64,000 nt of DNA from Candidatus Nitrosopumilus sp. (lineage in GTDB: Archaea; Thermoproteota; Nitrososphaeria; Nitrososphaerales; Nitrosopumilaceae), in contig JAILWG010000006.1 in the NCBI GenBank assembly GCA_025699075.1, positions 1-64,000 of the forward strand. The letters run 5' to 3'. The number at the start of each line of letters is the position of its first letter. The stretch's first letter is position 1. Shown in pieces: positions 37,079 through 46,122 of this stretch. The position numbers were made by a program, and so were the translations under genes. The notes under the pieces were generated by a model, which did no database searches, was not told the DNA's origin, and saw nothing but the letters and a program-made list of their open reading frames with translations.

Positions 37079-38305
37079 GTGATAATGATCTTGACTAGAA
37101 CCTCGCTACAATGCAGAGAATGTAAAAAAAACTACGATACTGCTTTCAAGTATATCTGTGATGAATGTTTTGGGCCCCTTGATGTAAAATATAATTTTCC
37201 TACTGTTACAAAAGATACCTTTGAAAATCGTGATCAAACATATTGGAGATATTTTGAATTATTACCCGTAGAGGAGAAATCCAATATTGTAAGTATTGGT
37301 GCTGGAATGACTCCTCTTATCAAAGCAGATAATCTTGGAAAGAAATTAGGACTAAACAACCTATACATAAAAAACGATTCTGTAAATCCTACATTTTCAT
37401 TTAAAGATAGACCAGCTGGCGTTGCAATATCTAAGGCAAGAGAATTTGGGTTAACTGCTGTTGGCTGTGCATCTACTGGTAACTTGGCATCTGCAACTGC
37501 TGCACATGCAGCTAAAGCTGGATTACCATGTCATGTATTTGCTCCAAGTAATATTGAGATGGCAAAAATTGCTCAGGCTTTATCCTATGGAGCTAACTAT
37601 ATTGCAGTTGATGGAACTTATGATGATGCAAATACAATAGCTGCGCAAATTGGTGACAGTAAAGGTATTGGAATTGTAAATATCAATATGCGCTCTCATT
37701 ATGTGGAAGGTTCTAAGACATTTTCATTTGAAGTTGCAGAGCAACTTGATTGGCAAGTTCCTGATCAATTAATAGTTCCAGTAGGCAGTGGTGCAATGCT
37801 TAATGCAATTTGTAAAGGCTTTGAAGAAATGCAATCAGTTTCACTCCTTGATGATGTATCTAACATGCATATGATTGCAGCACAACCACATGGATGTGCA
37901 CCAATAGTTGATGCTTTTAAGAAAAATAGTAAAGAAGTAATTCCAGTTGAACATCCTGATACTATTGCAAAAAGTTTAGCAATTGGTGATCCTGGTGATG
38001 GTAGATATGTTTTAAAGCGTTTACAACAATACAATGGATTTGCTGAAGAATGCAACAACAAAGAAATCCTTGATGCAATTTTATTATTGGCACAAACTGA
38101 AGGAATATTTACAGAACCTGCAGGTGGAGTTTCAATATCTGTTTTACAGAAAATGGTTGAACAAGGAAAAATTGATGCAAATGACAAAGTAGTATGTTAT
38201 GTTACTGGTAATGGACTCAAAGCAACTGAATCCATTATGGAAGTCTTAAAGAAACCAATCATAATGAAGGCAGATGTAAATGAAATCTCGGCGGTAGTAA
38301 ACTAA
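37079..38305 (+). CDS. thrC: Threonine synthase
   Basis: A PLP enzyme that makes threonine from O-phosphohomoserine; 408 aa including an N-terminal zinc ribbon CRECKKNY...CDECFGPLDV. The PLP lysine is in NPTFSFKDRPAG; the SerThr loop is CASTGNLASATAAHA; PVGSGAMLNAI and the EPAGG motif follow. Homologous cysteate and cysteine synthases look similar. The start is uncertain: GTG 37079, ATG 37085 or TTG 37091. GGTGAT at 37078-37083 and the TATA spacing suit TTG 37091 as well. Overlaps the downstream E1 fusion gene by one base. Confidence 0.9.
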   Translation: MIMILTRTSLQCRECKKNYDTAFKYICDECFGPLDVKYNFPTVTKDTFENRDQTYWRYFELLPVEEKSNIVSIGAGMTPLIKADNLGKKLGLNNLYIKNDSVNPTFSFKDRPAGVAISKAREFGLTAVGCASTGNLASATAAHAAKAGLPCHVFAPSNIEMAKIAQALSYGANYIAVDGTYDDANTIAAQIGDSKGIGIVNINMRSHYVEGSKTFSFEVAEQLDWQVPDQLIVPVGSGAMLNAICKGFEEMQSVSLLDDVSNMHMIAAQPHGCAPIVDAFKKNSKEVIPVEHPDTIAKSLAIGDPGDGRYVLKRLQQYNGFAEECNNKEILDAILLLAQTEGIFTEPAGGVSISVLQKMVEQGKIDANDKVVCYVTGNGLKATESIMEVLKKPIIMKADVNEISAVVN

Positions 38306-39636
38306 TGTCAAACATCACATTTACAATTCCTTCTGTGCTTAATCAAAGCGGTGGAGAAAAGAAAATAGAAATCACTGCAGATTCATTACAAGATGCATTT
38401 GCTAAAATCTCTGAAATAATGGGTGATGATTTTAAGAGACGCGTTTTGGAAGGTGATGGAACTCCACGTTCATTAATTAACATCTACATTAACGGAAAGA
38501 ATGCAAAATTCTCTAGTGGTATGGAGACTGCTCTAAAAGATGGTGATGAGGTTTACATATTACCAGCAGTGGCCGGTGGTTCTGAAGAACTATCTCCAAA
38601 AGAATTAGATAAATTTTCAAGACAAGTAATGTTGGAAGAAATTGGTTATGGTGGACAATTAAAATTAAAAAATGCCAAAGTTTGTGTTGTTGGAACAGGC
38701 GGTTTAGGACATCCAATAATTTCTAGATTAGCAACAATGGGAGTTGGAACTTTACGTATTGTTGATAGAGATGTAATAGAACTATCAAATTTACATAGAC
38801 AAATGATGTTTGATGAAGATGATGTAGGTCAAGTCAAAGTTGAAGTAGCTGCTAAAAAATTACAGAAATTAAATCCTGATTGTAAGATTGAGGCATTAGC
38901 TGTATCTGTAAATGATTATACAGCACTTGAGGTAGTTGAGGGATGTGATGTTGTAATTGATGCCCTTGATAGTGTAAATGCCAGATATGCATTAAACAAA
39001 GCATGTGTGAAGTTTAAAATTCCATTTGTTACTGGCGCTGCAGTTGGAACATCTGGACAAGTATTTACCATTCTACCAAAACAAAGCGCATGTTACTATT
39101 GCATGTTCCCATCACTTGATGAAGATTCAATGCCGACATGTAGTATTGAAGGTGTTCATCCACCAATACTTTCTATTGTTGGAGCAATCGAAGTTTCAGA
39201 AGCTGTAAAAATTATTACTGGAAAAAAACCAAATTTATCTGAAAGAATTCTACATGTTGATTTGGAAAATCTAGACTTTAACAGTACTAGAACATTCAGA
39301 GCTGATGAATGCCCTATCTGCGGTACTGGTAAACTTGATGTTGTAGAAAAAGAAGAATTAATTTTAGAAGAATTGTGTGGACGCAATCGTGGGAAGAGAA
39401 CTTATTCTATCACACCAACTGAAACATTTGATCTTGATGTAAATGGTGTTACTGCAATTGGTAAAGAAAAAGGATTCATCGTTGACAATCAAGGAGACTT
39501 GGGATTATCTTTGAGAACCAATGAATTGTCTGTTAGTTTCATGAAGAAAGGATCAGCAGTTGTCGTAGGGCCAAAAGATGAGTCTGATGCTATATCGTTA
39601 TACAAGAGTCTTTTAGGTAAGGAGATCAAGGCATAA
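38305..39636 (+). CDS. MoaD/ThiS-like sulfur carrier fused to MoeB/ThiF-type E1 enzyme
   Basis: A 443-aa fusion. Residues 1-90 form a beta-grasp sulfur-carrier domain ending ILPAVAGG; a GG at this place is the usual C-terminus that is adenylated. From about 100 it is an E1-like enzyme: FSRQVMLEEIGYGGQ, nucleotide loop GTGGLGHP, DRDVIELSNLHRQMMF, zinc cysteines CYYC and CPIC, and the likely catalytic cysteine in MPTCSIEGVHPP. The last 110 residues hold ELCGRNRGKRTYSITP, an extra small domain; there is no rhodanese domain. Likely role: sulfur transfer for molybdopterin, thiolated tRNA or protein modification. It is coupled to thrC by a one-base overlap. Confidence 0.88.
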   Translation: MSNITFTIPSVLNQSGGEKKIEITADSLQDAFAKISEIMGDDFKRRVLEGDGTPRSLINIYINGKNAKFSSGMETALKDGDEVYILPAVAGGSEELSPKELDKFSRQVMLEEIGYGGQLKLKNAKVCVVGTGGLGHPIISRLATMGVGTLRIVDRDVIELSNLHRQMMFDEDDVGQVKVEVAAKKLQKLNPDCKIEALAVSVNDYTALEVVEGCDVVIDALDSVNARYALNKACVKFKIPFVTGAAVGTSGQVFTILPKQSACYYCMFPSLDEDSMPTCSIEGVHPPILSIVGAIEVSEAVKIITGKKPNLSERILHVDLENLDFNSTRTFRADECPICGTGKLDVVEKEELILEELCGRNRGKRTYSITPTETFDLDVNGVTAIGKEKGFIVDNQGDLGLSLRTNELSVSFMKKGSAVVVGPKDESDAISLYKSLLGKEIKA

Positions 39637-39851
39637 AGTAGTCTATAAAAATTTCATAAATTATCACAAAAATATAAAAAATTTAACGATCATATTTCAC
39701 TTTATGAATTAAAATGTAATTATTATAATCAATTTACTAAGAAATTATATCAAATTTCAAATTTTGATAAAATAATTACAAAAAACATGATAATTGTGGA
39801 CAATTCGTCCATTAGCCTTTTATACTAATTTTTACGAAAAAAGCCAATAAC
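39637..39851 (+). promoter_or_regulatory. AT-rich S-layer gene control region
   Basis: A 215-base intergenic region, the longest in the window, without a coding frame. A TATA box TTTATA sits at 39819-39824, about 28-33 bases before the ATG. A 14-base palindrome lies at 39792-39805. The size suggests regulation of a very highly expressed gene. Confidence 0.6.
39792..39805. promoter_or_regulatory. Palindrome upstream of the S-layer TATA box
   Basis: AATTGT GG ACAATT, a perfect 6+6 inverted repeat ending 13 bases before the TATA box. It overlaps a second inverted repeat GGAC/GTCC at 39798-39810. The position is right for an activator site. Confidence 0.4.
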
Positions 39852-42800
39852 ATGAATAACGAAATAGGACGTAAAATAACTAGTCTTACATTAATGACAA
39901 TTATGTTAGCAGGTGGAATGACAATTGCAGCTCCAGGCTTTATGCCAGCAGCATTTGCCGCCAACGCTAACCTATTTGTTTCCGCAGAAAACTCACAGTT
40001 TGATAACTACATGTCAGGACCTCAAGTAATTGAGGTCGTTGTGATTGATTCAGACATTAATGATACAGATGAGGCAAAAGGTGAACCAGACGTTACAGTA
40101 AACGGTAAGACCCTGAGAATGGTTCAAGCCGTAGACGGTAACTGGTATGGTTACTTTGCAGATAAGAACATGGCAACAATTGCAGACTATACATCACAAA
40201 CAGCTGGTGTAGGCCTAGACTTTGGTTTGTTTTGTGATCAAAACTTCCAATCAACTATTGGTGGCAACTCCACTGTAACATTTACTGATACAGTTGGTAT
40301 TGCATTACCACAGTCTAATCTAGGATTGGCTACTGCTGTAAATGGTACAGGACTTACTGGACAAGTACTTCCAACATGTACTAATTACACTACCCAAGCT
40401 GCAGATGTTGACAACCACAACAATGTTGTAAGAGAAGCAAAAGCTTCTACTACACCATCTGCTGCTGGTGTTTCTGATGGTCAAATTGGTGTAACTCCAG
40501 CAATGTGGCCATTTGTACAACTCTATTCTCTAAACCCAACTGGTAACGTAGTCGTACAGTACAACAAAGGTGGTGGTGCACAATCAACAACACTCACATT
40601 TGATACTGTTGATAACTTTGCAAGTGCAAGCTTAGACAGAGCTGTATATCCGCAAGGAGCAGAGGTACATGCTACTCTCACTGATTTATGGTTAAATGTT
40701 GACCCAACCGATGAAGACTCTTGGACATTTGGTACAGTAAGTACAATTACTACAAACTACCAAGTATTCAATGAGAACGGACTCGCAGTTGGTAACTATA
40801 CCACAAACACTGATAGTAACCGCCTCAACGCAACCGCCTTATCTACTTTAATGTGTGAAGACAATTGTATTATGGAATTCAATCCAGATGTTCAAGGTAA
40901 AGGAGATGTCGCTACCCTACAGGATAACGACGATTCTGTACTTATTACAACATCCGCTGACCCTGATCTACAGAACCCAATAGCATTTGGTGTTCCAGTA
41001 GGTTCAGTAGGTGGCGCAGTATTGAATGCTACAGTACCAATTACATTCACAGAACAGGGTCCAAACAGTGGTGTATTTGGTTCATATGATGAATCAGACA
41101 CATCAAACATTAAAATCACTGATGCAGCAGCAAGGGGAACCTCTGCTTCTATCACATATAATGAGGACTCTGTTTCAATTCTTGTAGGTCACAGCTATGG
41201 TTCTGTTGACATCCAACCATCTGATGATGAATGGAACTCTGGTGAAGAGATTCCAGTCATAATCGTTGATGGCGATGCAAACAGAAACAGTAGAGCTGAT
41301 GAAGACTTAGACTTGTTTAATGCAAATGCAAAATTGATTCCTAGTTTAGTAACTGGTGATCCATTTACATTAGCAGAAGACAAAAACGTTGACGAATCAC
41401 CATTAAATGCAATAATCATGGTTAATGCATCTGGTTCCATCACAAATGGTACTGGTAAAACAATTAACTTGGTTGGTGCAACTAATGCAACATTAGACAT
41501 CAAAGTAGATAGATTCAGCAAGAGAGCAATTGGTACTGCCAATGAAACTCTATCTGGAAATACTGTATTGGTAATTGATCTCGGTACAACCGCAGAACAA
41601 CTAAAACAAACAGTAAAAGATCATTCTACAACAGGTGATTTCAAAGGTTTCAACCTATTCAATTTGGATACTAGAAGCTTTGGAAATTCTGCTGTTGACG
41701 TTTTCATAATAAACGCTACAGACGGAACAGCCATAATTGGTTCTAATGGATTAATCCCAACAGGTCTAAACTACTTCTCTATTGTCAATGCTACTGCAGC
41801 ACAATCTCTAAAGAATTTATCAACTAATGCAACAGTCAATTCATTAGTAGAACAAAGAATAATTGGAATGACAGATTCCAATGAACTTGGTCTATTATTG
41901 CAATTTGATACTGCTGTCAATGTAGATATAACTGAAAAAGAAGCATTTGTTGCTGACTTCTTCTCATTTGGATTCACAGATGATGGATTGGAAGACAATC
42001 AAAGAATTGCCAACCAACTCATCAGAATCGAAGCAGAAGAAACAGGCGACAACACAAGCACTTTTGAAGGTTCATTAGAGTATGTGATGCTAAACCAGCT
42101 AAACATCTTAGATGCTTCTACTTACACATCACTTTCTCCAATTGCAGATGATCCATCATTCATCGTAATTGAAGACTTGGATGACGAAGAGTCACCAAGA
42201 GTTAACTACCTAGATTTAGGTGCTGACGGTGTTAAAACACAAGTAGCAGATCAAGAAGAGGCTCCAAGCCACTCTGGTATTGTATCATTTGATAGTGATT
42301 CCTACAAAGAAGCTGACACAGTTACAATTACTCTCGAAGACTTAGATCTTAACGTAGACTCTGATCTTATTGATATCTACACTGTCGTTTCAACCGATAC
42401 TCACGGTCTGTATGACATCGTTGGAGACAGCGATAATACAATCACCTTTAGTACTGGCGAAGAATTAGGCAGATTGCTTGATATCACATTTGATGATGAA
42501 CCATGGGTAAAATCTACAATATTTGTTGACATTGATGGTGACAACACCAACGATTCAACAGAGAAATGTTCATCTACCCCAATTAGCAGTGATGGACTTG
42601 GTGCAACTGGATTTACTCTAGTTGAAACTGGTCCAGAAACCGGTATTTTCATTGGTGACTTCCAAGTCCCATTCGATTACTGTTCAAGAGCTGGCAATGA
42701 TGCTGGTTCTATTGTATCAGTAACCGGTCTCGACATTGAAGTCAACTATGTTGATTTCAGAGATGCTTCTGGTGAATTCATTGAAGTAGGTGACAGCGCA

Positions 42801-45008
42801 GGAATTCGTGCTACCACCGGTTCAGTAAGTCTTGATAGAACCGTTTATCCAGTGCCATTCGGTGTACCATCCAACTTTGTTGGTGGTTCTGCTGAAAACG
42901 ACTCTACCCCAACCGGTAGATCCGTATTCCCAATACACCAAACCGGTGTTAGTGGAGCACTTGGAACAGGCGAATTCTTGGCAAACGGTGATCTAACTAT
43001 TCACGTAAGAGTTAACGATCCAGACTTTGATGTTTCAGCAAGTGGTGAAGATCTTATCGGACAAAACACAACCGGAACCGGTGTCGGCCCTGTCAAAATC
43101 TCTGTTATCAGAGGTGCTGATAGTGTCATACTAGGTTATGCTGGTGGTGATACTAAATTAGATGGCAAAATTGGTGTCGGTTCATCCGATGCAAAGGCTG
43201 TCAGACAATTTGGTCCAATCGATGAAATTGCACCAGATGCAGGAATATTTGAAGCTGATATTGTTGTAAGATATACCGATGGTCCAGCAGATTCTCAATG
43301 TCCAGTTACTACCGACTTTACACCATTAGACGGTACTAGCCCATCATTGACTAATCCTGATACAAGTAGATTTGCAGTTACCGCACCAACTGGTGAAGAA
43401 TACTGTATCCTACAAGGAGATATTCTCCAAGTAGAATACACTGACCCAGCTGATGCATCTGGTGACGTAAACACTGTAACAGATTCTGCTACATTTGACC
43501 TAAGAAACGGTGTATTGCAATCTGACAAATCCGTATACATTATTGGATCCGACATGATCTTGACCCTCATTGAACCAGACTTCGATCTGGACAATGACCA
43601 GGCTGAGACCAGAGACTTGGACTTAATTGAATGGGATTCTGATGCCGCTACTGTCACCATGGGTGACAAAGGTGGTGAAGCATCCGCATTTGACCCAGAA
43701 CCATTAAGCTTTAGAGAAACAGGTGATAGCACTGGTATCTTCCAGATTGTTATCGAAATTCCTGAGACTCTAGCTGGTGATAATTTGGAAAGAGGTGAAG
43801 AAATTATCCTTGAGTACACTGATTGGGGTCCATCCGGATCTGACTATGTAGGAGATGAAGATGAAGATGTCAACTTGACTATCTTTACTTCAAACTTCGG
43901 AGCAACTGTAGAGCTTGACCAAAAAGTCTACACATGGACTGATAAAGTATACATTACCATTGTCGCACCAGATCACAACTTTGACGGTGATTTAGTTGAC
44001 GAAATCGGAGACACTGATTTAGATCCAATAAAGATCTCAACCAGAGGACACGATATTGACAACTACAAACTCGTCGAAACTGGTACTGACACAGGCATCT
44101 TCACAGGTGAAGTAATCCTAACAGGATTCCTACACGATGCAGATGGCAAAGATGGTGATGACACTAACCCAAGAACATCTGCTGATGGCTCCGGCCCAAC
44201 AGATGGATACCTCCAAACTGATGACGATGACGGACTTACAGTCTCCTTTGAATTCTCAGAGGATGAAACTGTAGTTGGTTCATCATTAATTAGATGGAAT
44301 ATTGGTGAAGTTCAGTGGCTTGAAGCAAGCTATCCAGCAAGCGGAACAGGTGTTGTAAGAGTAATTGATCCAGACATGAACTTAGATCCAGAAGCAGTCG
44401 ACAACTTCGATGTCGATGTGTGGTCTGACTCCGATGCCGGAGGTATTGACCTTACTGTAACTGAGACTAATGAGGCAACTGGAATTTTCGAGGGTACTGT
44501 ATTCTTTACAGTTTCTGATGAATCTTCTGGTCACAGACTCAGAGTCGCAGAAGGTGACACTGTCACCGCAGAATATGAGGACAATACACTACCAGATCCG
44601 TACACAACTGCAGATGAACTTGATATTACTGCCACTTCACTAATCGGCACTGTAGTACCACCTCTTGAGAGAGCACCAGCTGCTAACTTGAGAACCGTTG
44701 ATGCATTCGGTAACAGTTTAGATACTGTAGCCGTTGACCAACAGGTACAAATCAGCGCTGACTTAGCAAATGGTCAGGATAGAGAGCAAACATTTGCATA
44801 CTTGGTACAGATCCAAGATGGTAACGGTGTTACAGTCTCACTAGCATGGATTACAGGTTCACTATCTGCTGGTCAATCATTCAGCCCGGCATTATCATGG
44901 ATTCCAACTCAAAGTGGTAGCTACACAGCAACTGCTTTCGTTTGGGAATCAGTAGATAATCCAACGGCATTATCACCACCAGTCAGTACAACGATAACTG
45001 TACAGTAA
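39852..45008 (+). CDS. Giant S-layer surface protein
   Basis: A 1718-aa secreted protein. Residues 1-36 are a signal peptide ending in MPAAFA, cut before ANANLF. The rest is a chain of beta-sandwich domains rich in Asp, Thr, Gly and Asn, with recurring phrases such as ETGPETGIF, ETGDSTGIF, ETGTDTGIF and ETNEATGIF, each preceded by a strand pair with DxDxN or DxNxD acid loops suitable for calcium. Cysteines are few. No C-terminal membrane helix is present, so it must hold by lattice contacts or through partners. Length and domain phrases match the S-layer protein of Nitrosopumilus. Synonymous codons end in C far more often than in neighbouring genes, as expected for the most abundant protein. 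Confidence 0.93.
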   Translation: MNNEIGRKITSLTLMTIMLAGGMTIAAPGFMPAAFAANANLFVSAENSQFDNYMSGPQVIEVVVIDSDINDTDEAKGEPDVTVNGKTLRMVQAVDGNWYGYFADKNMATIADYTSQTAGVGLDFGLFCDQNFQSTIGGNSTVTFTDTVGIALPQSNLGLATAVNGTGLTGQVLPTCTNYTTQAADVDNHNNVVREAKASTTPSAAGVSDGQIGVTPAMWPFVQLYSLNPTGNVVVQYNKGGGAQSTTLTFDTVDNFASASLDRAVYPQGAEVHATLTDLWLNVDPTDEDSWTFGTVSTITTNYQVFNENGLAVGNYTTNTDSNRLNATALSTLMCEDNCIMEFNPDVQGKGDVATLQDNDDSVLITTSADPDLQNPIAFGVPVGSVGGAVLNATVPITFTEQGPNSGVFGSYDESDTSNIKITDAAARGTSASITYNEDSVSILVGHSYGSVDIQPSDDEWNSGEEIPVIIVDGDANRNSRADEDLDLFNANAKLIPSLVTGDPFTLAEDKNVDESPLNAIIMVNASGSITNGTGKTINLVGATNATLDIKVDRFSKRAIGTANETLSGNTVLVIDLGTTAEQLKQTVKDHSTTGDFKGFNLFNLDTRSFGNSAVDVFIINATDGTAIIGSNGLIPTGLNYFSIVNATAAQSLKNLSTNATVNSLVEQRIIGMTDSNELGLLLQFDTAVNVDITEKEAFVADFFSFGFTDDGLEDNQRIANQLIRIEAEETGDNTSTFEGSLEYVMLNQLNILDASTYTSLSPIADDPSFIVIEDLDDEESPRVNYLDLGADGVKTQVADQEEAPSHSGIVSFDSDSYKEADTVTITLEDLDLNVDSDLIDIYTVVSTDTHGLYDIVGDSDNTITFSTGEELGRLLDITFDDEPWVKSTIFVDIDGDNTNDSTEKCSSTPISSDGLGATGFTLVETGPETGIFIGDFQVPFDYCSRAGNDAGSIVSVTGLDIEVNYVDFRDASGEFIEVGDSAGIRATTGSVSLDRTVYPVPFGVPSNFVGGSAENDSTPTGRSVFPIHQTGVSGALGTGEFLANGDLTIHVRVNDPDFDVSASGEDLIGQNTTGTGVGPVKISVIRGADSVILGYAGGDTKLDGKIGVGSSDAKAVRQFGPIDEIAPDAGIFEADIVVRYTDGPADSQCPVTTDFTPLDGTSPSLTNPDTSRFAVTAPTGEEYCILQGDILQVEYTDPADASGDVNTVTDSATFDLRNGVLQSDKSVYIIGSDMILTLIEPDFDLDNDQAETRDLDLIEWDSDAATVTMGDKGGEASAFDPEPLSFRETGDSTGIFQIVIEIPETLAGDNLERGEEIILEYTDWGPSGSDYVGDEDEDVNLTIFTSNFGATVELDQKVYTWTDKVYITIVAPDHNFDGDLVDEIGDTDLDPIKISTRGHDIDNYKLVETGTDTGIFTGEVILTGFLHDADGKDGDDTNPRTSADGSGPTDGYLQTDDDDGLTVSFEFSEDETVVGSSLIRWNIGEVQWLEASYPASGTGVVRVIDPDMNLDPEAVDNFDVDVWSDSDAGGIDLTVTETNEATGIFEGTVFFTVSDESSGHRLRVAEGDTVTAEYEDNTLPDPYTTADELDITATSLIGTVVPPLERAPAANLRTVDAFGNSLDTVAVDQQVQISADLANGQDREQTFAYLVQIQDGNGVTVSLAWITGSLSAGQSFSPALSWIPTQSGSYTATAFVWESVDNPTALSPPVSTTITVQ

Positions 45009-45029
45009 GATAACTAGTTCTAATTATCC

Positions 45030-45045
45030 TTTTTTTCTTTTTTTT
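45030..45045 (+). terminator. T-tract terminator after the S-layer gene
   Basis: Seven T, one C, eight T, 22 bases after the stop codon. Archaeal RNA polymerase ends transcripts at such T-runs without a hairpin. Confidence 0.65.
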
Positions 45046-45119
45046 GAATACCTCTTAACGAAAGTTATGCACAATTTTTTCACAAGTAATATCTAGGAGA
45101 ACAATGAGAATAAATTAAA

Positions 45120-46091
45120 TTGAAATTTCATATTTTATTTTCTTTGTTTGTTGTTTTGCTATTTCTAAACATTCCAAATTCTTTTTCAGAAGAACTAGTC
45201 TTAAACACAAATAGCAAGGTATACTCTCCTGAACATACTTTACAGGTTTATGGAAAAGGCTTACCTAAAGAAAATTTAATCATTAGAGTATTTGCACCTG
45301 ATGAATCTATTGCAAAATTTGATCAAATAACCACCAAAGAAGACGGTTCTTTTAATTATGCATTATTGACTTGGCCTGAACCCTCAACTAATTTTCCATA
45401 TGGCACATATACTGTAGAGCTGATTAGTACTGAACAAAATGGCGCTTCACAAAAAATTGATGTTAAATTTTCATCAACAACAGAACTTCTTGATGTGCCT
45501 GTGGAAAGACATGTTAGTACTCTTGTGTTTGCTCCAGAAACTGCGGCAATCAATCAACCAATCCGTGTATTTGTCCAAACAACTAGTGATGGTCTTTTAA
45601 TTGGAAACGAACCTGCTGAGTTATTGGGAACAACACATGTTCATCTTCCTTCTGGAATATCTGTAACACTGACAAATTCTTTCAAAACACTACATCAGGG
45701 ATTGTATTACGTAGATTACACTCCAATTGAAGAAGGAACCCATGTATTTCATGTAGTCGCATTTAGTCAAGGAACTACTTCTCATGGCTCAGCTGCCACA
45801 ACTGTTCTAAGCCAAGATCTTGGAGGAATATCTAACCAAATAATTAAACTAAATTCCATTTTGGATGAAACCTCCGAAGAACTTGATGTGCTCAAATCTG
45901 AAATTGAAGGATTTGACACTACATTGAAATATGCAAGTAGTCAAATTGATGAAAATATTGGAACCTTTGCTCTTTCGGCAAAATCAATCAGTGAATCATC
46001 TGCACAACTAAATGCATTATTGCTACCAATCATTGCATCTGTGGGATTAATTGTTGCATTACAAGTGGCGATTCTTGCTAGAAGAAGATAG
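45120..46091 (+). CDS. Membrane-anchored surface protein with coiled coil, probable S-layer partner
   Basis: A 323-aa secreted protein starting with TTG. Signal peptide residues 1-23 end in NSFSEE. Two beta-sandwich domains follow, the first with SKVYSPEHTLQVYGKGLP and TYTVELIS, the second with ETAAINQPIRVFVQTT and GTTHVHLPSGISV. Residues 240-285 form a coiled coil (LNSILDETSEELDVLKSEI). A final helix (IIASVGLIVALQVAIL) and RRR anchor it in the membrane. The layout (outer beta domains, stalk, membrane anchor) suggests a protein that holds the S-layer off the membrane. It sits between the S-layer and subtilisin genes. Confidence 0.75.
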   Translation: MKFHILFSLFVVLLFLNIPNSFSEELVLNTNSKVYSPEHTLQVYGKGLPKENLIIRVFAPDESIAKFDQITTKEDGSFNYALLTWPEPSTNFPYGTYTVELISTEQNGASQKIDVKFSSTTELLDVPVERHVSTLVFAPETAAINQPIRVFVQTTSDGLLIGNEPAELLGTTHVHLPSGISVTLTNSFKTLHQGLYYVDYTPIEEGTHVFHVVAFSQGTTSHGSAATTVLSQDLGGISNQIIKLNSILDETSEELDVLKSEIEGFDTTLKYASSQIDENIGTFALSAKSISESSAQLNALLLPIIASVGLIVALQVAILARRR

Positions 46092-46122
46092 TTATAATAA
46101 TACAAGAAAAGAAAAATATCTG

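Noticed and set aside
39637..39851. Replication origin in the AT-rich gap
   Set aside because: No repeated origin-box elements and no cdc6/orc gene nearby; a promoter region explains it.
43295..43819. Minus-strand frame of 174 aa inside the S-layer gene
   Set aside because: Long antisense frame caused by biased codon use of the S-layer gene; its composition (Ser/Val-rich) mirrors the coding strand and there is no start context.
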